Source: Proteobacteria bacterium UBA6729 | GTDB lineage: Bacteria > Pseudomonadota > Gammaproteobacteria > Porifericomitales > Porifericomitaceae | Length of the DNA stretch: 16,206 bases | NCBI GenBank assembly: GCA_002454015.1 | Contig: DKIB01000041.1 | Span: 1 to 16,206 of the forward strand | Direction of reading: 5' to 3' | Shown here: positions 1 through 7,224 of the stretch, one piece after another | Position numbering within the stretch: position 1 is the first letter of the stretch | Layout: each line of letters begins with the position of its first letter | Translations under genes and position numbers: made by a program | The notes under the pieces: generated by a model | Database searches by the model: none | Seen by the model: the letters and a program-made list of their open reading frames with translations, nothing else | What the model was told of the DNA's origin: nothing

Positions 1-154
1 CGGTGACAGTGATTTTGTTCCAGCGGCGAAACTCGCTCGCCGCGAAGGCATCGACTTTATTTTAGATCCGATGTGGAATCATATAAACCCGGATCTTCAC
101 GAACACATTGATGGGTTGAGTTCCTGTTGGCCGAAGCCTCGGGAAAAACAATAA
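1..154 (+). CDS. NYN domain (LabA/DUF88-like) protein, 3' end only
   Basis: The 5' part lies outside the window. The visible frame (first full codon at base 2) encodes 50 residues and ends at TAA 152-154. It begins GDSDFVPAAKLARREG, matching the conserved acidic 'GDSDF' strand and the following helix of NYN/PIN-like domains (LabA/DUF88 family), then continues with DPMW and EHIDGL, which I also associate with that family. NYN domains are putative metal-dependent RNases; what this one acts on cannot be told from a fragment. The piece is about 48% GC by my count, clearly lower than the roughly 60% of the genes to its right, so it may differ in origin. It points towards algR/gshA and no partner gene is visible. 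The family call is fairly firm; completeness of the gene and its role are unknown. Confidence 0.7.
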   Translation, partial: GDSDFVPAAKLARREGIDFILDPMWNHINPDLHEHIDGLSSCWPKPREKQ

Positions 155-618
155 CCCGCTTACGCTGGCGAATCATCCAACCCCCTGTGTCTGGTGTCGC
201 CTTGCGGTGGGGGTAATGGATCGGTCCGGGAGGACCATACTTGAGAGAATGCGGGGCAGCTGCATGGGGGCGTCCCTGTATTGAGTGTTGAACCGGGTCA
301 AAACCCCTGGAGCTGGCTCTGTGCCCTGTTGCAGGAGGCGGGGCTTGGGGGCCGCTTTCAGGACGTCTGTGGGCTCGGAATCCGCAACTCACGGGTTGGA
401 ATAGACACGCCTTTTGCCCGTTCAAGTCCCTTCGTTAATCGTCCCGCGTACGGCTTCCTCCAGAGCAGGGCACGTCCCCCTGCGGAGTGGATGCCCTGTC
501 CGCTTCATCCAGGCACTACAGGTTGGGACAAGGTGGCAGTGAAACCCTGGATGACGCAGGAGCCAGTGCCTTTCCCGTTTTCATCCCGGGGCATCCAGAA
601 CCAGGTACCCGCTGCTCC
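155..618. other. 464-bp gap without a recognised gene
   Basis: This stretch lies between the stop of the NYN fragment and the stop of gshA, which converge on it. Open frames here give proline- and arginine-rich translations with no recognisable motif, so I treat them as chance. It does contain local symmetry. A short hairpin GGTCC-GGGA-GGACC at 223-236 has a GNRA-type tetraloop. An imperfect 14-bp palindrome lies at 288-301 (TTGA, CCGG and TCAA blocks). Nested inverted repeats lie at 488-597 (listed separately). No T-run follows any of these, so none is a textbook intrinsic terminator. No tRNA fold was found despite a T-loop-like word near 419-430. Confidence 0.5.
488..597. repeat. nested inverted repeats, possible structured RNA or 3' processing signal
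   Basis: The outer arms 488-498 and 587-597 pair over 11 positions (core TGGATGCCC / GGGCATCCA, plus one G-U and one G-C pair). The inner arms 505-513 and 546-554 are perfect 9-bp complements (TCATCCAGG / CCTGGATGA), and four further pairs (CACT 514-517 with AGTG 538-541) form if four bases bulge. The element starts 21 bases past the gshA stop on the minus strand, so it could be a 3'-end structure of the algZ-algR-gshA message. It could equally be a separate small RNA. No U-tract follows on either strand. I recognise no Rfam family in it. Confidence 0.35.
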
Positions 619-1899
619 TCAGGTGATATCGGCCTCGCGGGCGGAGGCAAGGATGGCGAGGCGACCGATGACGCCGTAGGAATAGAAGCGCCGGGTATGG
701 GTCTCGGGTGGTGCGGCCGGGCCAGGGGGCGCGCAACAGTCTGCAAAGGCGATGGGTTCAAACTCCATGCCGGGTGAGTTGAGGTTGTCGTCACTGCCGC
801 GCTGTTGGTGGGTGCGGTAGAAGCCACCGACTACATTGCGGGAGATGGTGTAGACCACCGGCTCTGCGGTCTTGTCGTCTACCGTTTCAATGGTGGGGAT
901 GCCTTCCTGGATGATGATGCGATTCACCTTCTGGCCTTCCTTGACGGTGGCCATGCGGGTGCGTTGTTTGCGGTTCAGGCCTACCACCTCGGCAGGGTCA
1001 CGGATGGTCATGATGCCCATGCCGTAGGTGCCGTTATCGGCCTTGAGGACGGCATAGGGGGTGGCCTGGATATCGTGCTCCTGGTATTTGCTGCGAATCT
1101 CCCTGAACAACTGTTCGCTGCGGCGTTGCAGGCACTGTTCGCCTGCGCGTTTCATGAAGTCGATCTCCCCGCAGTCATGGCACAGGGGCTGGAAGAGCCA
1201 GGGGTCGCCCAACTCCAGGTCTCTGACAAAGGATTGGGTGATGTGCTGGTAGTGCGCAAAGTGACGGGTCTTGGAACGTTCAGTCCAACCGTGGTGCGGG
1301 GGGGGAACGATGGGTTGGCTGATGTCCCGCAACAGCTCCGGGAGGCCGCCGGACAGATCATTGTTCAGGATGATGAGTTCCGGTTCGTAGTCGTCAATGT
1401 GCAGGATGTTGTCGGTGCGCTGCAGTTTGTGCAACTGCAGCTCGGTCCCGTTCGCCAGGGTGTGGGTGGCTGCCTCGCCCAGGGTGCCGATGCGATTGTC
1501 GTAACCGGCTTGCGTGAAGGTGCGCTGGAGCACCGCCAGATGCTCCAGGTAGGGCTTGTTGCGGGTATGGTTCTCGGGGATGACAAGAATCCGGTCGCAG
1601 GGGTGTCCCAACTCGGTAATGGCCTGTTGCAGGGCCTGTATGCAGAGCGGGTTGAAGGCCGGGTTCAGGTTGTTGAAGCCCGCCGGAAACAGGTTGGTGT
1701 CCACCGGGGCGATCTTGTAGCCGGCGTTACGAATGTCCACAGAGGCATACAGCGGCGGCGTGTATTGCTGCCACTGGCGACGGAACCAGTCCTCAATCCG
1801 GGATTCATGCTGCTGCAGCCGATTCTCTATGGCGTGCAGGGGGCCGGACAGGGCGGTGGTGAGGTGCGGGACGATCACGGTCATGTTGTTCGCTACCAT
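619..1899 (-). CDS. gshA: glutamate-cysteine ligase, proteobacterial type III
   Basis: This 426-residue protein is recognised as the GshA family typified by Acidithiobacillus ferrooxidans, unrelated in sequence to E. coli GshA. It catalyses ATP-dependent joining of glutamate and cysteine, the first step of glutathione synthesis, in the cytoplasm. Characteristic stretches are VPHLTTALSGPL near the N-terminus, VDTNLFPAGFNNLN (residues 67-80), HDCGEIDFMKRAGEQ (241-255) and the glycine-rich KADNGTYGMGIM (286-297), probably part of the nucleotide site. The length fits the family. The start ATG overlaps the end of algR by 7 bases (translational coupling); a second ATG five codons in is an alternative, and neither has a clear Shine-Dalgarno sequence. 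It is last in algZ-algR-gshA, where Pseudomonas has hemC. No gshB is visible. An 8-C tract lies within the gene (minus strand, 1305-1298). Confidence 0.88.
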   Translation of the reverse strand: MVANNMTVIVPHLTTALSGPLHAIENRLQQHESRIEDWFRRQWQQYTPPLYASVDIRNAGYKIAPVDTNLFPAGFNNLNPAFNPLCIQALQQAITELGHPCDRILVIPENHTRNKPYLEHLAVLQRTFTQAGYDNRIGTLGEAATHTLANGTELQLHKLQRTDNILHIDDYEPELIILNNDLSGGLPELLRDISQPIVPPPHHGWTERSKTRHFAHYQHITQSFVRDLELGDPWLFQPLCHDCGEIDFMKRAGEQCLQRRSEQLFREIRSKYQEHDIQATPYAVLKADNGTYGMGIMTIRDPAEVVGLNRKQRTRMATVKEGQKVNRIIIQEGIPTIETVDDKTAEPVVYTISRNVVGGFYRTHQQRGSDDNLNSPGMEFEPIAFADCCAPPGPAAPPETHTRRFYSYGVIGRLAILASAREADIT

Positions 1900-2633
1900 G
1901 GTACAGGTTTTGGGGGGGTGCTGACAAGTTTCATGCGCATTCGCAGGCCGGGCAGGCAGCGGCGACTGACTGGCAGGAGCGTACTCAGCTCGCTGAGGCG
2001 CAGCTGGTAGCCGGCGGGGGTGTCGCGCAGCGCCCGGATGTGGCGGACGGCGGCCAGGGCATTGCGATGGATGCGCACGAAGTCGGCAGAGAACTCCTGT
2101 TCCAGAGCATGCAGGGATGTGGCGATCAACAGTTGCGAGCCGGGTTGCAGGATGGCCACCAGCTTCTGCGTGGCCTGGAAGGCGCGAATGTTGCTGACCG
2201 GGATGAGCTGTGCACCGAGGGTGTCGGTGACACTGAGGTGGCTGCGAGGCTGCGGTTGCAGTTCCCGGAGGGCAAGGAGCTGGCCGCGGCGCAGGTTGCG
2301 GATGTGCAGCAGGGCCTGCTGCAGGCGTGCCGGCTCTACCGGCTTGAGCAGGTAGGCAATGGCGTTGGCCGCAAAGGCCTTGAGGGCGTGCTGATCGTAG
2401 GCGGTAACAAAGATGATGGCCGGGGGGGTGGGCATGGTATTCAGGTGCGTGGCGAGCTCCAGACCGTCCATCCCCGGCATGCGTATATCCAGCAGGGCGG
2501 TCTCGGGCTGCGCCTGATTGGCGATTGCAATGGCGGCTGTGCCGCTTGCCGCCTCCAGCAGCTCGTGCTCCCCGAGCAGGCGCCTGAGGCGTTGGCGCGC
2601 GGGCGCCTCGTCGTCAACGATCAGGATCTTCAT
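1893..2633 (-). CDS. algR: LytTR-family response regulator, AlgR-like
   Basis: The 246-residue cytoplasmic DNA-binding regulator has an N-terminal receiver domain (about 1-115) with acidic pocket D7/D8, probable phosphoacceptor D49 in LLDIRMPGMDG, T77 in FVTAYD, and K96 in YLLKPVEP. A LytTR DNA-binding domain follows (about 130-235), with VRIHRNALAAVRHI and the final PVSRRCLPGLR typical of AlgR relatives. It starts inside the end of algZ (20-bp overlap), so the pair is almost certainly co-translated and AlgZ is its partner. AlgR in Pseudomonas controls surface polysaccharide, type IV pili and other traits; the target genes in this organism are not visible. A 7-C run lies in the last codons, just before gshA. 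The family is certain. The name algR rests on the partner and on the neighbouring argH. Confidence 0.88.
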   Translation of the reverse strand: MKILIVDDEAPARQRLRRLLGEHELLEAASGTAAIAIANQAQPETALLDIRMPGMDGLELATHLNTMPTPPAIIFVTAYDQHALKAFAANAIAYLLKPVEPARLQQALLHIRNLRRGQLLALRELQPQPRSHLSVTDTLGAQLIPVSNIRAFQATQKLVAILQPGSQLLIATSLHALEQEFSADFVRIHRNALAAVRHIRALRDTPAGYQLRLSELSTLLPVSRRCLPGLRMRMKLVSTPPKPVPW

Positions 2634-3654
2634 CGCTGGCCGGAAAGTGTAACTCCACGCTGAAGTGCGCGTGATCGGTGTGGGTGTGCAGGGTGGCCCG
2701 GGTACCGAAGCGATGTTCCAGGCGGTGCCGGATGTTCTGCAGGGCTATATGGTGACCGATGTGGGGCTGTGGGTGTGCGGGCATGGGGTTGATGATACGG
2801 ATGGTGATGTAACCGTTGTGGTGGGTGCCGTCCACCTGGATGGTGCCGCCAGCCGGGAGTTGCTCAATACCATGGTAGACAGCATTCTCCAGCAGGGGTT
2901 GCAGGATGAGTCGGGGCACCCGGATGGTGCCGGGCAGGCTATCCGTGTGCGTGACCAGTTGCAGTCGGGTGCCGAGGCGCTCCTGTTCCAGATGCAGGTA
3001 GTCGTGGCACAGCGACAACTCGTCCTGCAGGGTGCCGGTTGCATCATCACGCAAACTGGCACGGAACAGGGCACAGAGTTTGCTGATCAGTGTATCGGCG
3101 CGATCCGGGTTGGTGTGTACGGTGGCAGCGATGGTGTTCAGGGTGTTGAACAGGAAGTGTGGTCGGATGCGGCTCTGCAGCGCCTCGGCACGGGCTGCGC
3201 TTGCCGTGCGTACACGTTGCTCCCACAGGTGTTGTATATACAGGTAACGCAGCAGCATGGCAGAGAGGATGGCGATGATGGTCTGGGCGCGCAGCACGCC
3301 ATTGAGTGTGAGCAGGGCGTACAGGCCCAGCCGTTCCGGCAGCAGCCAGGCAGCCAGGCTGACGAGGAGGGTGACAAACTGGATGAGCAGCCAGGCAAGC
3401 AGCCCGGCCTGGATGCCGCTCAGGGGTTTGCTGTAGCGGTGCAGGGCGCACAGCAGTGCAGCGCAGGGCAGGGCAATCCACTGCACATAGAGGGTGTAGA
3501 GTGCGAGACGGTGCAGCCAGTCCTGCAGGGTCGCGGTCTGGGTCAGTGCGAGGGTGATGGCGAGCAGTTCTGCTGATGCCAGTACGACTACCAGATTGTA
3601 GCCGGTGCAGAGGTTGGGTAGCAGCGGGGGGGTGGTGTAGTCAGGGCGATCCAT
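2614..3654 (-). CDS. algZ: LytS/AlgZ-type sensor histidine kinase
   Basis: The 346-residue inner-membrane kinase has four hydrophobic segments (roughly residues 20-42, 50-71, 82-104 and 109-135) with no large periplasmic domain. A His_kinase domain follows, with H166 in SRIRPHFLFNTLNTIAA, then an ATPase domain with N-box LLENAVYHGIE (254-264). The glycine-rich box, normally GxGxGL, reads GHHIAL (300-305) and lacks two glycines. Pseudomonas AlgZ/FimS is also atypical in its ATPase motifs, so this is probably a family trait. The N-terminal TTPPLLPNLC resembles AlgZ. Its 3' end overlaps algR by 20 bp, and it is divergent from argH as in Pseudomonas. The start ATG lies eight bases after a TATGAT box, so the mRNA may have almost no leader. 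Part of its 5' coding region reappears, decayed, upstream. Confidence 0.88.
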   Translation of the reverse strand: MDRPDYTTPPLLPNLCTGYNLVVVLASAELLAITLALTQTATLQDWLHRLALYTLYVQWIALPCAALLCALHRYSKPLSGIQAGLLAWLLIQFVTLLVSLAAWLLPERLGLYALLTLNGVLRAQTIIAILSAMLLRYLYIQHLWEQRVRTASAARAEALQSRIRPHFLFNTLNTIAATVHTNPDRADTLISKLCALFRASLRDDATGTLQDELSLCHDYLHLEQERLGTRLQLVTHTDSLPGTIRVPRLILQPLLENAVYHGIEQLPAGGTIQVDGTHHNGYITIRIINPMPAHPQPHIGHHIALQNIRHRLEHRFGTRATLHTHTDHAHFSVELHFPASDEDPDR

Positions 3655-3668
3655 GACGGGTGATCATA
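3655..3668 (-). promoter_or_regulatory. possible algZ -10 box next to the start codon
   Basis: On the minus strand TATGAT (3668-3663) is followed by eight bases and then the algZ ATG at 3654. Transcription starting about seven bases after the box would begin at or one base before the ATG. I see no convincing -35 box and no Shine-Dalgarno sequence. It is the weakest of three similarly placed boxes in the window (compare argH and aroC). Confidence 0.35.
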
Positions 3669-3932
3669 ACACCATGGGGAGCGCAGTATTATCGGGGTAT
3701 GCAGGATGGCAGCGGCGGCGGCTGGCAGGTCCACGCCCACTGGGGGTGTAGTGCAGCCAGCGGACATCTTGTCAATGCCTCGGGACACACGCGGCTTTGC
3801 GCTGCACCGGACCCTGTTCCGGAGCAGGGGTCCACAGCGCCTTGTGCCGTTCTACAAGAATGTGTCGGGTCTGTGTGCTATCACGCCGGGGATGCAGGCC
3901 ATGGTTCCGATCAGGCAACAGTGCGGTTACGG

Positions 3933-4022
3933 TCCACTGTACACAGGGGGCGTGGGGTACAAGACGATACCGTTCCCGGTCTGCGTCAGTGCGAGGGTGA
4001 TGGTGAGCAGTGCTGCTGTTGC
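3933..4022 (-). pseudogene. decayed partial duplicate of the algZ 5' coding region
   Basis: Two blocks match algZ in the same orientation. 3974-4022 matches 3531-3579 at all but five positions, including a 19-base identical stretch (3985-4003 and 3542-3560). 3933-3968 matches 3477-3512 at 27 of 36 positions, and all nine differences are transitions. Between the blocks the copy is 13 bases shorter, which breaks the reading frame. In the algZ frame the two blocks still read as relatives of the membrane segments ELLAITLALTQT and RLALYTLYVQW. The fragment has no start, stop or extent compatible with function and is best read as the remnant of a tandem duplication. It now lies in the algZ/argH promoter region. 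Confidence 0.65.
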
Positions 4023-4082
4023 ATGGGAGCATCATGCACATATACAGGGCAGGCACAGCAGTGATGACAGGGCTGCATGCGT

Positions 4083-4094
4083 TATAATGCGCGG
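4083..4094 (+). promoter_or_regulatory. argH -10 box, predicted leaderless start
   Basis: A perfect TATAAT at 4083-4088 is followed by six bases (GCGCGG) and then the GTG chosen as the argH start. With the usual distance from -10 to +1, RNA would begin at or within a base or two of the GTG. No Shine-Dalgarno sequence precedes it. No good -35 hexamer is visible at 16-18 bp spacing. Confidence 0.55.
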
Positions 4095-5453
4095 GTGAGT
4101 GATTCCCGGAAGCCTTGGGGCGGGCGTTTTGCGGCCCCGACTGCGGTCCCGGTGGAGCAGTTTACTGCCTCGGTGGGATTTGATGCGCGGCTGTATCGGC
4201 AGGATATTGCCTGTTCCATTGCCCATGCGCGGATGTTGGCGGAGCAGGGGGTGTTGAAGGTGGAGGACAGTCAGCGCATTGTTGCGGGCCTGGAGGAGAT
4301 ACGCACGGACATAGAGCAGGGCCGCATGGTGTGGGATGTGGCCCTGGAAGATGTGCACATGAACATTGAGGCGGCGCTGCGGGAGCGTATCGGTGATACC
4401 GGGGCGCGGTTGCATACGGCGCGATCCCGCAATGATCAGGTGGCAACGGACCTGCGTTTGTATCTGAAGGAGGAGATCGCGGGCCTGTTGGGTCAGTTGG
4501 AGCAGCTGCTGGAGCTGCTGGCGGTACGCGCCCGGGAGGAGGCGGATACGTTGATGCCGGGGATGACGCATCTGCAGTATGCACAGCCGGTGACGCTGGG
4601 GCATCATCTGTTGGCATGGTTTGAGATGTTGTTGCGAGACCGTGGGCGGTTGGTGGACTGCCACGGGCGCATGGATGAGTGCCCGCTGGGTGCAGCGGCA
4701 TTGGCGGGTACGGGGTTTGCGATTGATCGCGAGCGCAGTGCGGAGTTGTTGGGCTTTGCACGGGTGGCGCAGAACTCCATGGATGCGGTGAGTGACCGGG
4801 ATTTTTGTATAGAGTTCTGTAGTGCGAGTGCGATGCTGATGATGCATCTCTCGCGCATGGCCGAGGAACTGGTGTTATGGTCCTCGCCCGCCTTTGCGTT
4901 TATCAGTCTGCCGGATGAGTTGTGTACGGGTTCATCGATCATGCCACAGAAGAAGAATCCCGATGTGCCGGAGCTGGTGCGCGGCAAGTCCGGGCGTGTG
5001 TATGGGCATCTGGTCAGTCTGCTGACGTTGATGAAGGCACAGCCGTTGACCTACAACCGCGATAATCAGGAAGACAAGGAGCCGGTGTTTGATACGGTGG
5101 ATACGGTGCGTGCCTGTGTGCAGATGTTTGCGCTGCTGATCCCGGCCTTTACGGCACACCGTGAGCGGTTGCGGGAGCTGGCAGGCAGTGAGTACATGAC
5201 CGCAACGGATCTGGCGGATCAGCTGGCGGCGCAGGGCATGCCGTTTCGGGATGCCCATCGTGTGGTTGCTCAGGCCGTGGCCAGGGCCATGGCGGCGGGG
5301 TGCCCGCTGGATCAACTGGAGTCGCTGGAGGTGGATGCAGCGGTACTGGCACCGGCCGACTCGGTACGCGCCCGCACCCATACGGGTGGCACTGCACCGG
5401 ATGCGGTGCGGCATGCAGCGGCGCAGGCCCTGGAGCGGATCCGCGATGCGTAG
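4095..5453 (+). CDS. argH: argininosuccinate lyase
   Basis: The 452-residue enzyme cleaves argininosuccinate to arginine and fumarate, the last step of arginine synthesis; it is a cytoplasmic homotetramer of the fumarase/aspartase superfamily. It opens with [10 protein letters not shown], as ArgH proteins do. It contains TARSRNDQ (108-115), [16 protein letters not shown] with H159 as the probable general acid/base helper, and the signature loop [11 protein letters not shown] (279-289) carrying the catalytic serine. I chose GTG 4095, giving an N-terminus [12 protein letters not shown] like other ArgH proteins. An in-frame ATG six codons upstream (4077) lies before the TATAAT box and would not be transcribed from it. 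The stop codon lies within the first codons of aspS (8-bp overlap). It is the first gene of the argH-aspS-soxC-soxD run and divergent from algZ. Confidence 0.95.
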   Translation: MSDSRKPWGGRFAAPTAVPVEQFTASVGFDARLYRQDIACSIAHARMLAEQGVLKVEDSQRIVAGLEEIRTDIEQGRMVWDVALEDVHMNIEAALRERIGDTGARLHTARSRNDQVATDLRLYLKEEIAGLLGQLEQLLELLAVRAREEADTLMPGMTHLQYAQPVTLGHHLLAWFEMLLRDRGRLVDCHGRMDECPLGAAALAGTGFAIDRERSAELLGFARVAQNSMDAVSDRDFCIEFCSASAMLMMHLSRMAEELVLWSSPAFAFISLPDELCTGSSIMPQKKNPDVPELVRGKSGRVYGHLVSLLTLMKAQPLTYNRDNQEDKEPVFDTVDTVRACVQMFALLIPAFTAHRERLRELAGSEYMTATDLADQLAAQGMPFRDAHRVVAQAVARAMAAGCPLDQLESLEVDAAVLAPADSVRARTHTGGTAPDAVRHAAAQALERIRDA

Positions 5454-7212
5454 TCACGGTTGTGGAGAGTTGCATACTGCGGATGTGGCGGTGACATTGT
5501 GTGGCTGGGTACATCGGCGGCGTGATCATGGTGGGGTGATCTTTGTGGACTTGCGGGATCGTACCGGTCTGGCCCAGGTGGTGTTTGATCCGGAACAGCC
5601 GGGGCCGTTCCGGTTGGCCGGAGAGGTGCGCAATGAATATGTGCTGCGAGTCAGGGGGCAGGTGCGCCCGCGGCCTGCCGGGACGGAGAACCCGGCACTG
5701 CCTACCGGTCAGGTGGAGCTGCTGGTGGAGGAAGTAGAGGTGTTGAACCGTGCCCTGGCACTGCCGTTTCGGGTGGATGATCCGCCGCCGCACGAAGCTA
5801 CACGCATGCGCTATCGTTATCTGGATCTGCGTCGCCCGGAGCTGCAGGAGCGCCTGCGCCTGCGCGCCCGCGTCAATGCGGCGATTCGGGAGTTTCTTGC
5901 CGGGGCGGGCTTTACCGAGGTGGAGACCCCGGTACTGGTGCGTTCCACCCCGGAGGGGGCACGGGATTATCTGGTGCCGAGTCGGGCTCATCCGGGTGAA
6001 TGTTATGCCCTGCCACAGTCTCCGCAGTTGTTCAAGCAGCTGCTGATGATGGGGGGGATGGACCGGTATTACCAGTTGGCGCGTTGCTTTCGTGATGAGG
6101 ATCTGCGTGCGGATCGGCAGCCGGAGTTCACGCAGCTGGATATAGAGGTGGCATTTATGGAGGAGCATGCGTTCCTGACCCTGATGGAGCAGCTGATAGT
6201 GCAGGTATGCAGTGTGGCATTGGGCCTTGAGTTGCCGTTGCCGTTTCCGCGTATGGATTATGCCGAGGCGCTCCGGGATTACGGCACGGATCGACCGGAT
6301 CTGCGTAATCCGCTGCGCCTGATCGAATTGAGCGAGCTGATGCAGGATGTGGAGTTGCGGGTGTTTGCGGATGCCGCCCGGGATGGGCGGGTGGCCGCGC
6401 TGTGTGTGCCGGGTGCCGGGCTCAGTCGTGGCCGGATCGATGCATACACCGAGTTTGTAGCGGGTCATGGGGCGCAGGGTCTGGCCTGGATACGGGTGGA
6501 GGATCCGGCTGCCGGCCGGGCCGGGCTGCAATCCCCGATCGTCAAGTTCCTGTCGGAGTCGGTGGTGGCGGAGCTGCTTGGCACCTGCAACGCCAAGGCC
6601 GGAGATGTGCTGTTGTTCGGGGCTGGTCCGCATCAGCGGGTCAACGATTCGCTATCGGCGCTGCGGGATCGCATCGGTGCAGATCTGGACCTGTTGGAGC
6701 CCGGCTGGCGTCCGGTGTGGATCACCGGCTTTCCGATGTTTGCATACAGCGCGGAACAGCAGCGCTGGGAGTCCCTGCATCATCCCTTTACCGCCCCTGC
6801 GGTGGAAGCTCCACAGCAGCTGCTCGATGACCCGGGTGGCTGTAGTTCACTGGCCTACGATCTGGTACTGAACGGGGTTGAACTGGGCGGTGGTTCGGCG
6901 CGTATCCATCACGTGCAGATGCAGGAAGCGGTGCTGTCCCTGTTGGGCATGGATCATGAACAGGCCGAGCAGCGCTTTGGCTTTTTGCTGGAGGCGCTGC
7001 GCTATGGTGCCCCACCCCATCGGGGCATTGCCTTTGGTATGGACCGCTGGATGATGCTGTTGTCAGGCTGCGCGTCGATCCGCGAGGTCATTGCCTTTCC
7101 CAAGACCCAGACGGCATCCTGCCTGCTTACCGGGGCGCCGACCCGGGCCAGTGCGGCACAGTGGCGGGAGCTGGGGTTGCGCACCCTGCCGGGTGTGGGC
7201 AACGCTCCCTGA
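5446..7212 (+). CDS. aspS: aspartyl-tRNA synthetase, probably non-discriminating
   Basis: The 588-residue class II synthetase, close to the 590 of E. coli, charges tRNA with aspartate. The N-terminal anticodon-binding OB fold ([15 protein letters not shown]) is followed by the catalytic core, with [18 protein letters not shown] residues, [14 protein letters not shown], motif 2 [14 protein letters not shown] (215-228), a bacterial GAD insertion in the second half, and motif 3 [13 protein letters not shown] with R534. I start it at ATG 5446 because MRSHGCGEL aligns with the usual N-terminus; the open frame runs farther upstream inside argH. H28 and the Gly in RPAGTENP correspond to the two residues linked to tRNA-Asn tolerance in Pseudomonas AspRS, where E. 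coli has Leu and Lys. The start overlaps argH by 8 bp, and the stop is 12 bp before soxC. Confidence 0.95.
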   Translation: MRSHGCGELHTADVAVTLCGWVHRRRDHGGVIFVDLRDRTGLAQVVFDPEQPGPFRLAGEVRNEYVLRVRGQVRPRPAGTENPALPTGQVELLVEEVEVLNRALALPFRVDDPPPHEATRMRYRYLDLRRPELQERLRLRARVNAAIREFLAGAGFTEVETPVLVRSTPEGARDYLVPSRAHPGECYALPQSPQLFKQLLMMGGMDRYYQLARCFRDEDLRADRQPEFTQLDIEVAFMEEHAFLTLMEQLIVQVCSVALGLELPLPFPRMDYAEALRDYGTDRPDLRNPLRLIELSELMQDVELRVFADAARDGRVAALCVPGAGLSRGRIDAYTEFVAGHGAQGLAWIRVEDPAAGRAGLQSPIVKFLSESVVAELLGTCNAKAGDVLLFGAGPHQRVNDSLSALRDRIGADLDLLEPGWRPVWITGFPMFAYSAEQQRWESLHHPFTAPAVEAPQQLLDDPGGCSSLAYDLVLNGVELGGGSARIHHVQMQEAVLSLLGMDHEQAEQRFGFLLEALRYGAPPHRGIAFGMDRWMMLLSGCASIREVIAFPKTQTASCLLTGAPTRASAAQWRELGLRTLPGVGNAP

Positions 7213-7224
7213 GGCGGTAGCGGG

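Larger units (their letters stand above)
3655..4076. other. divergent spacer between algZ and argH
   Basis: This is 422 bp with no gene I can support. It must contain the promoters of both the algZ-algR-gshA and the argH-led transcripts. The open frames in it (for example plus 3706-4098 and minus 4056-3772) have no family resemblance as proteins. They arise partly because the right half is a degraded copy of algZ coding sequence (3933-4022). A weaker resemblance to the same part of algZ is seen around 3724-3760 (GGGTGTAG and GTGCAGCCAG blocks), which may be a second remnant or chance. Confidence 0.5.

Noticed and set aside
405..435. T-loop-like word (GTTCAAGTCCC) suggesting a tRNA
   Set aside because: The five bases before the loop do not pair with those after it, and no anticodon arm or acceptor stem can be drawn around it.
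805..2010. Long plus-strand open frame (401 codons) opposite gshA
   Set aside because: It is antisense to a clear gshA; its translation has no family features and is valine/glycine-rich, as expected from the complement of GC-rich coding sequence.
2665..3576. Long plus-strand open frame (303 codons) opposite algZ
   Set aside because: Antisense to algZ, with a glutamine/glycine-rich translation that mirrors the leucine- and proline-rich kinase; no motif.
1298..3632. G/C homopolymer tracts of 7-8 in gshA (1298-1305), algR (1912-1918, 2422-2428) and algZ (3626-3632) as phase-variation switches
   Set aside because: Similar tracts occur in aspS (6051-6057) and fic (10233-10239); in GC-rich DNA several per 16 kb are expected by chance. 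The algZ one, near codon 9, is the only one in a typical position and could be re-examined with read data.
3477..4022. The algZ repeat pair as a diversity-generating template/variable repeat
   Set aside because: Differences are transitions and indels in both directions, not adenine-specific; there is no reverse transcriptase gene, and the spacer copy is frame-broken.
4077..4094. ATG 4077 as the argH start
   Set aside because: It lies upstream of the TATAAT that appears to drive the gene and adds residues not typical of ArgH N-termini.
4032..4847. Minus-strand open frames opposite the spacer and argH, and others opposite aspS, soxC, aroC and the MFS gene
   Set aside because: Low-complexity Q/H/P/R-rich translations opposite well-recognised enzymes; shadows.
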